NCBI RefSeq assembly: GCF_027409185.1
Contig: NC_084472.1
Coordinates: 49,401,427 to 49,465,426, forward strand
DNA: 64,000 nucleotides
DNA from: Cynocephalus volans
Lineage: Eukaryota > Chordata > Mammalia > Dermoptera > Cynocephalidae
Direction of reading: 5' to 3'
Below the pieces are notes generated by a model. It was given only the letters and a program-made list of their open reading frames with translations, was not told the origin of the DNA and did not search any database. Shown here piece after piece: positions 1 through 12,600 of the stretch (position 1 is the stretch's first letter; every line of letters starts with the position of its first letter). The translations under genes and the position numbers were made by a program.

Positions 1-667
1 TTCTTCTAATTTAAGTGAAAGCTTTTAAAATGAAGACCTATAGTTTGCTCCTTAGGGAATATGTTGCCTATCTGAATATCTGAGAAATAACAGGGTTAAA
101 CCTAGGTTGAACATACATCAAAGAGAAAGCAGGGGAAGGGAGATAGAGAACATATCCGAACAAATAGATCATTTCTACAATCCAGAATAATACTGCTCTA
201 ATTATGTTAATTTACCACAATTTTTCCATTTTTTCCCCTCCAGTATTACATAAGGCTGGAAGGTCATACTTTGGTACAATGGCTTCACTATCGAATAAAT
301 TTTAAAATTTACCCTTTGATACTTTCAGGGTGCAAGTATAATAACAGCTAATAATTACATTATTTTAGTGGCACACCAACAAAGCGCGATAAAGTAGATT
401 AGGCATGAGGTACTGCAATATTTGAGAATACAAGTAGGAATCTCTATGCCAGGCACAAAATACACATAGAAATAAGGCACACAGACCCTATGCTACATCC
501 TACACTACATAGTCAATGAAATTCAAATGCTGCTTTCTTACTTGTGTCTGTGCACTATGAGCATCTTATTTACCACTTTCACTTTATACCTAATATTTAA
601 AATCCCAGGAAAAGGCTTTCTATCCTTCTACAGTATCCTCACATTAATGATAAAAATTAGAAACTTA

Positions 668-772
668 GGGCTGACCGGTTGGCTCACTTGGTTAGAGTGT
701 GGTGCTAATAACACCACAGTCAAGGGTTCAGATCCCCTTACTGGCCAGTAGCCAAAAAATAAAAAGAAAAAG
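668..772 (+). repeat. tRNA-Ile-like SINE, monomer
   Basis: The body resembles a tRNA-Ile with an AAU-type anticodon loop: a box-A-like GGCTCACTTGG, GCTAATAACACC around the anticodon, and a box-B-like GGTTCAGATCC, followed by an A-rich tail. It is flanked by a 15-bp target-site duplication with one mismatch (aaaattagaaactta at 653-667, aaaattagaaattta at 773-787). This type matches the SINEs of colugos as I recall them. Confidence 0.85.
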
Positions 773-1449
773 AAAATTAGAAATTTAAAAATGTTTGGCC
801 TTAATAATAAAATATCTCAATCAATTTCATCCCAACACAAAAGGTAATATAAACAAAGCAAAAGGCAAGAAGTCATTTAAGGCTTGTTTTACAAAATTTT
901 AAGTGCAATATTAATTGGTAAACAATGATTTAGTATCTGTGTGTTCAATGTTGTGCCTAGAGGGAAAGAAGACAGGTATGTGAGAAAGCCCCAGGCTCTA
1001 CAAAAATGAAAATTAGAGTACTTCAGGAGACACACAGAAATAACCAGAAAGAAAGAAAATAATATGGGGAAGGACTTTTGGTTAAAAGCCAAGAAGACTT
1101 TAACAAGAGTATATAAGAACTATAACAATGGTTATATTTCCTCCCCTGGTCCATTCAACCAGTTTTCTCCAAAGACCACATGGAGAGGGTTTTTTTGTTT
1201 TTTTTAAGGCAAAGAGCAGGGGTGGGGGGGTGGAGTTTGGCTGAACTTTGACATCTTCAATGACTCAGAATCCGTCCTCAAAGCATCATACTAGCCTTTA
1301 GTAACAAATGGGATATACCTATACATTTTTTAAACCTATTTATTTGTTCAGCCCATACAATTGGAATTAATTAATGAATTGTTTTCCTTAATTCATCCTT
1401 AAACATATGCAAAGCTTCAAGAAATCTACATATTTATTTCACTGCTCTA

Positions 1450-1630
1450 GAATTGAATCCTTATAACACTATGAAGTACAGGTAAGATCATACCCATTTT
1501 ACAAATGGTGAAACCACAGCACAGCATGGGGATGTTAAGCGACCTGCTCAAGGATGCAACACTGGTAAGTGCAGAGCTGGAATACAAACTCCAAACCTCT
1601 TAACCCCTATGTTCTGCTGCCTTCCCTAGA
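1450..1630 (+). repeat. MIR SINE
   Basis: Shows the MIR core pattern: cattttacaaatggtgaaac, then a 'gacctgctcaagg' segment, then 'agagctggaatacaaactcc'. Old and diverged, inside MBD2 intron 1. Confidence 0.75.
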
Positions 1631-4290
1631 GACTCCTACTTTGATCAGTATCATTCATGATTTTATAGACTTCAATTATATCTTGGTCCTCTTCTTTCCA
1701 GATCAAGAAAGGTGAAATATTTTAGTATCTCTTGCACCTGCTCCCTGTGATTATTTTAAGTCTCTGGTCCCACTGTAACTTTTTTTCAGAGGCATGATCA
1801 GGTTTAAATGCACCATAATTTTGATAAAGGAATGAAAGTGTTTACTATCATATTTCCAATATCCAATCAGATAATATTTTAATGGCAGCAGCTGTACTAG
1901 TTTACCATGACTCCCAAGAGCCTAGAACCCAACGAGTTTAGACTTGATAAAAAAGGCAAGAGAAAGCTACTAAAGGATCCTATGAAGCGGAAAATAATAA
2001 TTCAAAAATATCAATCGGCAAGTGTTATTAAGGGAACCAAGCACTAGAAATGACAGGAGTCAAGTAGAGCAGTTAGAAAATTATTGTTCAAATAGTGGGT
2101 TCAAATGATGGCAACAAACTTTTTCAGAAACTATACCAATGGATCCAATACTTTACCAAACCACACCCTTTTTAAAAACACACTTTGGATGATAATATAA
2201 GAACTGCCATACACTATTAGTAATCTTGTCAGAAGGCATAATTATATTGCTTAACTGGCAACCAGAGGCACACCTTCCTATTAGAACTTGGCAGTTTCAA
2301 AAAGCAGCCAAAAACATTCTACTGAAATTTGAGGCTTTCTTGATGAGCTTAATTTCAGTCCAATTAGTAAGTACAGACCTTGACTGACATTAACAGGCAC
2401 AGATTTGTTTAAATTAATCTCCCCAGGGACAGGCTAATTCAGGGGTTAGCATTATTAGAATCTGTGTGAACACCTGGGTGCAGGTGTTCACATTACCAAC
2501 AGGAGAGTTAACCCACTTATTAAACAGATATGGCGGGTGTTTTGTGAGCTACTGGTTTTTTTAAGGATGGGGGAAACACTAATATGTAAAGCAGTGACCC
2601 TGTGGGTTGAAAAATAATTTGCCCTCCTTTCCAATAAGTAGGTGACCATCATCAGTCATCACAGAAAGCTAAAGTCACAAGTCAAAGTAACCACCATATG
2701 GCAAGTATCATCACATCATGCTACAGGTATCCTACTGCCTCAGAATGTAACATCTCTGAAGGAAATCAAGACTGGGTGTTACAAACATGCATAGTAACTA
2801 ACATTTTGTAGTCAGTCAATAAACAATAGACAATACTCCTTCCAGTCCTGAACTAAACACATGTGGCACGAATCTGTTCAACGTGTCCTTTCCATTTTGC
2901 ATAAACAAGTAAAAGGCAAATCATGCTGCAGCGTCTCATAAAAAGACTTCCACTTTAGGAGAGTAATTATTACTATACTGGTTTGTAGTTTGCCTTAAGA
3001 TTAATTTATTTAGAAAGTTTATTTTAAATTGATTATATCAGTTTTTCTGCCATAAAATATTTATTGAGTTTGTATAAAAAATTTAACTTTGAAAAATTTA
3101 TAACACATCCAAGGAAACATTAAGTGACCACAAATCAAAATGAGCACTACAGAAATCTAACTTTTTGAAATAACTTCTCCAGCTACTATAAGGAAAACAA
3201 ATGAAGAAGCTTTGCAATAACCAAAAGTTAGTTTGAACAGATACGTCATCCCCACATTAAACAAACCATATCCCAGGAGAACTGCCAGACAGAGTGAAAT
3301 TCAAAGTTTAACATGCTCTGAGAACAGACTAAGTCGCCTATTCCTCAAGGAGTTCAATCCCAGACACAGAATATTCTTGTCAAATATAACTGCCTACAAG
3401 ACATCAGCACATAGTTCACAGGTTATGCAGACTGCCTGGGTGGGAAGAAAACAAAATGGGCTGTTAATGAAAGAATAAACAAAAATGAACTGTGAATAAC
3501 ACTAAAGCAAATAAATTAACTTGAGAGAAGTAATCATTTTTTTTTTTTTTTTTTACCACAATCACTTTCTTAGCATTATATCAATTATTTGATGGTGGAA
3601 AATACAAAACAAGAAAATCACTTTTATATGTTTAAAATAAGTTTCCCAGTTTATCATTTGAGATTTTAAGATGAATGGTCTCAGATCAAGTGAAAAATTA
3701 AGTTCTAATGCAACCCCACTCTCATTTTTTTTATTTATTTATTTTTTACTTTAAAACAAAATGAATTTACTGAAACTACTCACTCATACATTTGAGCAAC
3801 CATCAGGAATATGTTCATATTTACATGCTACACCAGCAGTGATCACGTTCTTGTGTGTATGTACATATATGTGTGTATATTTTTCTAACCTTTTAAATCT
3901 ATTGAACAGTATTCTCAATTTGTAAACACTGTATGTGTATATACACATTTTCAAAAAGGTATTAACCTTTTCGATGACAGCAAAAAGGAAATCCTTTATA
4001 TTATTCCAATGGCTAAATGGCTGACCATTGGCTCCAACACCCATATACATTCCCTGAAAAATGCTTCAATCAGTCCACAAATATGGCCTTCCAAACCACC
4101 AAATGTAACATTTATATTCTCTTCTATAAATGGGGTGGTTTATGAGAAAATTTAGAAGACACGATTATAAGATAATTCCACTGATATCAAAAGCCAGAGA
4201 CACTTTCCTGAGCTTACTGGGTCATACAAACTAAAGACATGAACAGCATGACCACCATCACATTAAGGTGAAAAACCTTGAAGCATTTAA

Positions 4291-4500
4291 ACCAGGATTC
4301 TCGACCTCAGCACTGGTGACATTTGGGGCCAGATAATTCCTTGTTTGGGGGGCTGTCCTACCTACTACAGGATATTTAGCAGCATCTCTGGCCTCTACCC
4401 GCTAGATGCCAGCAGCATCCCCCACTCTCTAAGTGTGAGAACCAAAAACGTCTCTAGACATTGCTAAATGATCCCTAGGGGGCAAATTTTGGCCTAGGAG
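4291..4500 (-). mobile_element. MER20 hAT-type DNA transposon fossil
   Basis: Nearly full-length, non-autonomous hAT-Charlie element read on the minus strand. Diagnostic blocks are 'gataattccttgtttgggggg', 'tagcagcatctctggcctct' and 'tctctagacattgctaaatg'. A second copy lies at 40553-40755. MER20 copies have been reported as enhancers in endometrial cells of placental mammals; nothing here shows that this copy is active. Confidence 0.8.
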
Positions 4501-5068
4501 TCTAACAAGTTAGTACAGTGTTTCCGTTTTCAAAAGAGAATACATTCTGCAACACCAAGGGAGTTCTACGAAACTTCAGGCATTCGAAATGACTACTTTA
4601 TATGAAACTTTCCTGGATCCCACAAAGTAACTAAAACCTTGTTACTGTAGATAGCTAATACTTCCACATGTGCATGATTAAACACTCTGGTGATGATGAA
4701 TCTGGGACAGGCTGGGACAGGAGCCAACAGTGACTGGGTTTTGCAGTTTCGATAAATTACACCTTCTTTTAACCCTTCAGTGGACTAACCATCCCTGCCA
4801 CAGTAACCATTACTTCGCAAACCATTTCCCCCATGCCTTCAACATGAGATGTCCTCTTTTGGGTCCTCACCTTTCAGACACTGCCTCTCACTGCACTGGG
4901 GTCAACTGTCACCCAGGGCTTCAGACACCTTCCACTACCAGGCTTGTCTGTCCTTGCCACATACCCTGGGGACCCCTGCTCCCACTCGGGCACCCCCAGC
5001 CCAGACCAGCACTTGACCCTTGACCCTGGCCTGACCCCGCCGCCCCCTCCCCACCCCCAGGGCGGTAC

Positions 5069-5607
5069 CTGAAGTAGTAGACATCGCTCTTGCCGGCACT
5101 GAGCCCAGATTTTCGGATCACTTCCTCCTTCTTCCATCCGGGGGGTAGGGCCGGGCAGTCCATCCTCTTCCCGCTCTCCGTGGCCCGGGGTCCCCTGGGC
5201 CCCGGCCCCGCGCTCCCCGACGGGAAAGGGACCGGCTCCCGCCGGGGGGCGCCGCCGCCACCGCTGCCGCAGCCGCCGCCGCCGCCGTCGCCGCCAAGGC
5301 CGCTGCCGCCACTCGGGGGACGGCCGCGGCCCCGGCCCCGGCCCCGTCCCCGTCCCCGGCCACGGCCCCGGCCCCGGCCACGGCCACAGACGCCGCCGCC
5401 CCGGCCCGCTTGCTTCCACCGCCCCCGGCCACGGCCGCCGCCCCGAGCGCCTTCCCTGCGCACGCCGCTCACCGGGGACGGGGCGAGCGCGCTGCCCTGG
5501 CCCCCCTGCTCTATGGCGGAGTCGCCGCCAGCGCCGCTGCCGCCCGCCGCGCTCTCCCCCTCCTCCTGCTCCGGGCAGCAGCGGCCTCCCCCCGGGTGCG
5601 CGCGCAT
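5069..5607 (-). CDS. MBD2: MBD2 coding exon 1 (methyl-CpG-binding domain protein 2, partial)
   Basis: Encodes the first 179 residues of MBD2, a nuclear reader of methylated CpG that recruits the NuRD (Mi-2) deacetylase complex for silencing. The start is the ATG at 5607, giving MRAHPGGGRCC, the known amino end of the long isoform. In order: an acidic and glycine-rich segment (1-50); an Arg/Gly-rich region (about 51-96) with an unbroken GR run at 75-96; a glycine-rich stretch (97-119); then MDCPALPPGWKKEEVIRK from residue 149, the start of the methyl-CpG-binding domain. Met149 (5161-5163) corresponds to the short MBD2b start. The exon ends inside the domain after SDVYYF with two bases of the next codon, followed by a good donor, CAG/GTACCG. 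The human protein has 411 residues, so the rest of the binding domain and the p66-binding coiled coil lie outside the window. Identification is close to certain. Confidence 0.96.
5320..5385 (-). repeat. MBD2: GC-hexamer repeat coding for a GR dipeptide run
   Basis: The plus strand is an imperfect array of CCCCGG, CCCCGT and CCACGG units; on the coding strand it gives eleven Gly-Arg dipeptides (MBD2 residues 75-96). The coding strand has many GGGG and GGGGACGGGG runs and could form G-quadruplexes. RG-rich regions of this kind are arginine-methylation targets, and this one in MBD2 is linked to PRMT5. Confidence 0.85.
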
Positions 5608-5910
5608 CCAGCCCCCTCCCCAGCCGGCGCTGCGCTTCTTCCGTAACCGAGCCCTTGGAATCCCGGAGACCCGCCCCGCCCGCAGCGCGGCGCGCGGGGG
5701 ACGCGCGCAAGCATCATAGAGCGGGCGCGCACAGAGCGGCCCTCCCGCCTGGGGCGTGGCCCCGGCCACAGCCTCTTAGGTCCTCCAAGCGCTTGCGGCG
5801 GCCATCTTGTCTCCGCCTCCTCGGGGACACGCCCGCGGGCCCCGCCCGCTCCACCCCCGGCCGCGCCCTTCCGGCCTCTACCCTCACGGGGCGCGCGGAA
5901 CCCGGAAGGC

Positions 5911-8900
5911 CGGTTGGGACCGAGCCACTAGTGAGGAAATGTCAGGGTGTCAGCGGCTACTGTGCTCCAACTAGGATTAACCTCCCCCATTGTTATTTAA
6001 CCTATGTTTGCTTCCCAATGAATAAACAACAAACAAAACGGATTTTATATTTTATATTCACTAACTCGGCCACTCATTTAACGAAATAGTAGATTCCCCC
6101 TTTGCAGCCTCTCTACACCAAGGCTTGCCAGGGAGCTCGGGTTGAAGGAATAAGGCAGTGTCTATTAGATGAATATCATCGTCCTCCAGAGCCTGACTTC
6201 AGAGCCATTGATAGTTCTCCTAGAACTTTGTAAGGGTATGGTAAGGGAAACAATAATTTGAAATATTTACCTCCAGTCATACGGGGTTTACATCTAGATT
6301 CTCCTTAGAGAATCCCCAAATCCATCGAGAATTTACCAAATTTCTTGGGATCCTTGCTTAATTTGGATTTATTGTCTAACCCAAAACTCAATGGCCTTTG
6401 ACTTGGTTTGTTGAAAATCCAACTTAACCCACTGTCACATTCATTTCGGTTGGCCAACTCATCATTCAGGAGTGATTTTAGGGGATAATGGAAACTTGAT
6501 TAAGGAAATGATGTAAGTTTTAGAGAAGCACGTTTTCTATATGTTGCTTAACATTTATAGAAATGTGCTATCAATATTCAAGATGATATGTTATGAAATG
6601 TTCGGAAGACTGAAAAATATAAAGCACATTTTATCAGACTGATGATAAACTGTCTTGGTCTTCTGTACACACAGGGCCTAAAAATTGAAGACCAAGTTTA
6701 ATGCACAGAAAAAGTTAATATAAAGTAGTGGAAAATTAGAATTTATTTGATTTGTCTTTGCAACATATGCAAACATTAACACATACACACAAACTTGTCG
6801 ATCTCTGAGCCTGACCTTAAACTTCTGTTAATGTCCTTGTTTGAGATACAGTAAATTATAGCTTCCTACAGGAAATCTATCTGGAAATGTGCGCAGCCAA
6901 GAGTTGGAAGTTCAAGTGAAGTTCTCAGGAAAGAGGTCAATACTGAAAATGTACATTTAGAAGTCATTTGTGAACGTGTCAATTGAAGGAGACCTTGCCA
7001 GTAAATAAGATCTCCAAGGAAGAGTATCCATAGTTAACAATAATAATACTAAAAATAAAATAAAGAGGATCAAGAACTGAATCTTAAGGAAAACCAGCAT
7101 TTCAGGATGAGATGAAGGAATAAAAGTCAGAGAAAAATGAGATCAAAGTTTGGATGACAAGCACTCTGTAAGAGAGAGTGCCCTGATTTTCACACCTAAT
7201 TATAACCAAGGAGTAAAAATAAGCAAAAAATTAAGTAGAAACAGTAATTGAGACAAAGATGGGAAAAGTTATACTTTGGAAACTTTTAACTTTCCATGCT
7301 GGGACTAAGAAGGCTATCAAATGATGTAGTGGATATAAAATTATGTTTAAAGGAATAAATAACACAAATTTAAAGTTATTATTTTTACTTCTACCACCAG
7401 ATTTCATTTACTAAATCCCAGTAGATTTAGTTTAATGTTCCCTCTGTTAGGAAAAATCTTATTTAGGCATTTCAAGAGTTCTTTGCTCACACTTGAATTT
7501 TTCTGCTGAGATACCATAGGTTAAAGTACAAAAAAAAAAAAAAAGGCATTTATTTATTCTCCTGCTAAAAGAAGAAAACATTCCAATGAAGGAAACAATA
7601 AATTCCCACGGGGACTAGATTGTGATCCTAAAAGTATTAAGAATAGATGCTGAAAACCTAGGAGACAGGCTCCTTTGTTTCCCTTAAAGTACTGGACAAA
7701 TAATAAACCTACAATTCTAGGGAAAAAAACTTATAATTCCAGAAAAGTCCTCAAAGAAGCATAGCAACATTTTATTTTTGAAGCAGTAAAGTTGTGACCT
7801 CATTTTTCAATTTTTGTCTCTCTTACAATGGGAAAGGTCTTCCTGGCTTATCTTATGGAATAAGTGAAAGACAAAATATGAGAGGATTATGTATGAAATC
7901 TGGTCCATTATGCAAACAATAGAGCATAATGATCTCTACCTCCCAGGTGTAAAGGCAGGTGCCAAAACACCAACTGCCACTCCTGGAAGACTATCCATTC
8001 TTTCAAATATTTTTCCCTTTATTGTTTACCAGGTAAAGCTGAGGTTAAGCCATTAAAAAAAAAAAAAAAAAAAAAAAAAGCCTGCAAGAAAAATAGGTGT
8101 TAATTTGTTTTTTTATTAGAAAAATAGAACAACAGGGAATGAATGAAACTTAACTGTTAGAGGAGATAAGTGATTTTGAGATCTGGATGTTTCATTGAAA
8201 AACATTTAGTCTGAATTTGAATATCTGAGTGTGATAAAATACTCAATGAAAGAAGGATTTAAATATTGGAAAACCTTGCTTTTTCTAAAGAACTTCAGGG
8301 GATAACAGGGGCATCAGTTTTCCTTTTCTTACAGAGTTCAAACAGTAAGGTCAGAATTTATCAAGATATTAAATAGAGTGAGGACACAGCCAAAGAAAAA
8401 ACATTTTCCAGCTCTAATTAGCAGGTTTTATGATTCACTGAGTTGGTCCAACTACTGTTCACCCTAAAACGAAATGCTGCTGGCACAGCATGTCAGAAGG
8501 CCGAACGACACATTCAAGTATGTGCAGTATAAATTAAAAAAAAAAAAAAATGTTTTTATAACCTTCCACTTGGAATGACTACAGAGGAATCTTGTACTGC
8601 ACAGTTTAAATTAAAAAGTGAAGAGTTAATTACTTGAAAAGCAGGAGAAAACAAGAAGAGGTAAATTTTGAATCAAGGGAAATCAATTAAGAAGTGTTTG
8701 ATATTTTAAAAATTTCTGATAGTTGTTACATTAGTGATAAGTAAAATGATCAGGATTAAAGGATAGAGAAATGCTTATTTGATTTAACTCCCTAAAAGTA
8801 AAAAACACAGTGATCCAGTAGAAAGGAAATCATCTTAGGTTTCTGAGCCCTAAGATACCACTGAATATGATAAACACTGGTTTTTAACGGTAATTCTGGC

Positions 8901-8939
8901 TGCAAAACACCAGAATGTAGGACACATGATCCATCAGAG
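5911..8939. other. Intergenic, no gene seen
   Basis: Sequence upstream of MBD2. It is AT-rich with A-runs (for example 8055-8079 and 8537-8550). I recognise no exon, RNA gene or clear transposon family here. Confidence 0.6.
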
Positions 8940-9695
8940 ACATCAAAAAATAATAATAATAATTACGGGAGGCCATTGTTTTGAACTGAGTTCCTGTACT
9001 AACCTCCAATAGATCAGACCAAACCAAAATGGAGTCACTCATGCTAAGTGCCACATAATCAAACTGAAACTTTAAGAAAGTAGATAGATCCCAAAACAGA
9101 CTAGTTTTTGTTTTTCTCCTAAGAACAAGAGATCCCAGCATAATAAGGAAGTCTCCTCTGCTCTAACCCTAACAAAAAAGCAACCTGATGTTAACAAATC
9201 AGTTTTTAAAAACATCATTATTTCCTTGTTCCCACCTTATAAAACCTACTTTTCTGCTATTTCCCAGTGGGATTTGAGGCCAAATAAGTTAATTTACAAT
9301 TTTGAGAGGTTGGCAAAAGAGGGGAATTGTTAACTTTGGCCTGAAAATTTCTTCAGACGTAACTGTAGCCTCACTTGATATACAAGTAGACAGGAACCTG
9401 CTCTTGTAACAAGTAGCCAAGTCTCAGCCAATCACAGGCAGCCAACTGTTCAAACCATGTTCAAATAAGGCGAATACCCAGCTGTAACCAATCCAGCTGT
9501 TTCTGTATGTCACTTCTGTTTACTGTACATCACTTTCCTTTCTCTGTCTGTAAATCTTAGCCGACCACAAGGCAGCTCCCAAATCGCTCTGAACCTTTTC
9601 TGGTTCTGGCTGCTGCCCTATTTCCAAATCGTTCTTTGCTCAGTTAAACTCTGTTTAACTTAATTTGTCTAAAGTTTTTCTTTTTTACAGAGATG
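8940..9695 (+). mobile_element. Probable endogenous-retrovirus LTR (class I type)
   Basis: LTR-like layout in the plus direction. It has a U3-like part with TATAAAACC near 9238 and two CCAAT motifs (AGCCAATCAC near 9427 and AACCAATCC near 9486). A 'tctgtctgtaaatctt' segment, CTCTGAACC and TTCTGGTTCTGG blocks and a polyadenylation-like region 'ttgctcagttaaactctg' (about 9637-9654) follow. This is the arrangement of mammalian class I ERV LTRs. No retroviral coding region is attached. The left boundary is uncertain and I did not find a target-site duplication. Confidence 0.55.
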
Positions 9696-12600
9696 ACGGC
9701 TGACTATGGCTGCTTTTCACAAGTGGGGGAGGAGTGGTAACTGAGGCAATCAGAAAATACTTCCCTCCATAACAATTCTTCTACTCTTAGAAAATCTTGA
9801 TAAGTTTTCATACCTCAAGAGTCATTTAACAATAAACTTGACCTAATCTTAATTAATATTAGACTTAAATTTATTTTATGAACATATAGGATTACAAGAC
9901 AGTTATAATGCTTTCTTTGGTCTCTTCCATAACAGCTTGAAACTTGAACTGTTCATCAGTTCCTCAAAAATGTTATAGGATGTAGGTTATAAAAGACAAT
10001 CACAAAATGAGACTATTTTTAAACAACTATTCCTGAATTCAAATATTCATCTGTATTTATGTTTCTTCTCATTTGACTTCAAATGATCTGACTCCTAATC
10101 TCTAAGATTATATATACATGCAAATATTTTGATGCCTTTTTGCTTACTTCGAAATCTACAAATTCTTAGAGTATTTTCTTTTGGGCATTGCTAATTTCTA
10201 ATTTACCATTAATCTGTGATACATTTTAGCGCAGCTTAAAAAACTGATAGAGAGCTCATGATTTGGCCTGATGATCTTGTTCTGAAACACTTTCAGACTT
10301 ACATCTCAACCCTACCTCGACTCTGCAACAAGTTTGTTGCATTGTACAGTTGTACACAATTGTACTCGATTGCTTATCTCCAGGCATCTGTTACCATTAT
10401 CACATAGCTTGGAAATCTATCATCTGGAGTGGAGGATTGCAGCAACAGTTGTTTTCTCTTGACATCTACGGCAAACACAACGGTTGGTATAATCCTACAC
10501 TCATTACCAACCTGAGTCTCCCTTGCCTACCTTTACTGCAGAAACTAGAACATGTAAATAATCTCTCATTCTAGCTTAGATGAGAACAGGGGAGAAGTGG
10601 GAGTGGTTATGGGAAAGCATTTACTTTTTTATCTAAAAAATAAAAGACGTGATTGGCACTATCCTCTTTCCTTTGCTCCTGCTGGAACATGGTCATAATT
10701 TCTGAAGCTGTGACAGTCATCTTATAACTATGAAGCAAAGAACACAAAAATAAAAAGCCAACACCCTAAGAATAGCAGAAACAGAAGATAGAGAGCCTCA
10801 GAGACATTATTTGAGCATCTGAACCGAGTCTCGCAACTATTTATTTCCAGACTTCTTTTGATCTGAGAAACTAGACCATTTTTTGATTAAACCACTGTTT
10901 GTTTTATGGATACCTGCAGCAGAATACATTCTTTGCTAGAATGCCACTCCTTCCCTCAATGAATTGTATAAATCTTGCTGAAATTCAAGTAGCTCCCAAG
11001 CTTGAGACCCCTGTGTAAGAGATTGTGAAGAGTAAAGGAGGTCGTTGGAGAGCTGTGTAGAGAGAACAAGGGACGGTGGTCAGTAAGCTTTCCTCCTAGT
11101 AGTGAAAGACCAGGAGTGGTCTCCCTTTCACACCCTGATGGAAGGAAAAGCATTTCAAGAGACAGTCTCTGCTTGGGCTGTCCCTTGCTTGGCACAATGA
11201 AAGCTCTAGCTTCAGAAAGTGTGCTCCAATAAGGTATCTTTGAAATTGATCATTTTTTAGCAACTGTTCTCTTTAGAGTGGAGTAACAAATGGGAAGGAG
11301 TGCCATGATCAGTGTTTCTACAACTGAGATCCACAGATGTGGACCATTTGCCAATTCTGTACCACAAGCTTTGAACATGAAATTTTTATTTAACAGTAAC
11401 TTTTTTTTTTAATAATAATAAAAAGCCCTAAAATAAGCATATAATTGGCTGTGGTATTTGGATCATGCCACCTTATTTCACTGCCCTAGTTTTATCTAGT
11501 TGGTAACAAAAAGTGCTACTTTGAATGACATTAACTAATGATAAAGGAACAGAAGCCGATATAATATGTGAACAATAAGACCAAATAACTTCAGAGCACA
11601 CTGAATGAAAGTTTTGCCATCACTCAATCAGAGAAAAATGGTGGAAAAAATTAGTCAATTGAAGAACACAGTGGTATCTATAGGCCAAAATCAATTATCT
11701 AATTAGCGGTAATTTGTACCATGTTAATTTTGGGATCAATAATTTGGTTTCATAATAAAAAATTGATTTCATTTAACTATTTATTTGATCATTTTACTTG
11801 TATTTAACTTATAAATTTGTTCAGTTTCTATAATTACATAAGAGCTATAAGCATAATAAGGTTAACACTAGTTTTATGTTTTCACATCACATATTTAAGT
11901 AACCTCAGAACAATCATTTAACTCAACACTGGAAGGGTCTTCAATAATTTTATTCTTATAAAAGGTATACCTATTTTTCTCAAGTTTGAGAAACAGTGCC
12001 CTAATTTGCACTCTCACAATGAAATTTTTTCTTCCTGAGAAATTAATATTTGTCTTTGGTGACCCCGTACATCTTGAAATTATTTCTTTCCTTGGCCATC
12101 TTACGATACTTTCTTAGATAATTTCTCAGATAATGGTGTTCTTCTACAATCCATTTTTGAGTGCCTTGTCTTCTCATTCTACATGCTCTCCCTCAACAAT
12201 GTCACTTACTCACCAGGTTCAGCCACAGGCACTGACTCCTGCCCTCTGGTGACAATGTGGCTTAGGCAGCATTGGTGAGATTATCCTACTATAGATACCC
12301 TACAGCAGAGTTCCAGATGCAAATGAGAACCATGCTCATGGGCTACACTTGAGGTCTTGAGTGGGCCCAAAGACTAGTACCCTTCTATCCCCCCTGAGTA
12401 GTGAATTTATTAAGAAATAAGAAAAGGAATAAGAAAAATGACATCCAAAATAACTCCTTTATCATTGAGAAAGGCTAGGTTAGAGGATGGAACATAGTGT
12501 GAGAGCTGAAAGGGCTTGTCACTGAACTTCAAAACTTAAAGAACTAACCTACTTGATTATGACTAGACTGCCTATGGTCTCTCCCTTCACTTCTGGGGGG

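Larger units (their letters stand above)
1..5068 (-). other. MBD2: MBD2 intron 1 (partial)
   Basis: Intronic sequence downstream, on the minus strand, of MBD2 coding exon 1. The donor GT is read on the minus strand at 5068-5067, directly after the exon. No exon resembling the next MBD2 coding segment is visible here, so exon 2 lies beyond the left edge. The intron holds one tRNA-Ile-like SINE (668-772), a MIR (about 1450-1630) and a MER20 (about 4291-4500). Outside these I see only AT-rich sequence without recognisable features; the short open frames have no coding character. Confidence 0.85.
5020..5910 (-). promoter_or_regulatory. MBD2: MBD2 CpG-island promoter
   Basis: A very GC- and CpG-rich block in an AT-rich surrounding, covering MBD2 exon 1 and upstream sequence. 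There is no TATA box in a clear position, as is usual for CpG-island promoters. Visible elements upstream of the start codon are GC boxes (about 5671-5682 and 5838-5849) and a YY1-like site, ACAAGATGGCCGCC on the minus strand, near 5797-5810. An ETS-like CCGGAAG occurs near 5902. The transcription start cannot be fixed from sequence; 5608 to about 5810 is the probable 5' UTR and core promoter. Confidence 0.85.

Noticed and set aside
668-772. Possible tRNA-Ile gene
   Set aside because: It has an A-tail and target-site duplications and a disrupted box B, so it is a SINE, not a tRNA gene. The same applies to the other copies.
5090-5719. Plus-strand open frame of 209 codons with poly-Pro-Arg, opposite MBD2 exon 1
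   Set aside because: It is the complement of the GC-rich MBD2 coding exon. The GC composition leaves all frames open; the minus-strand frame matches a known protein.
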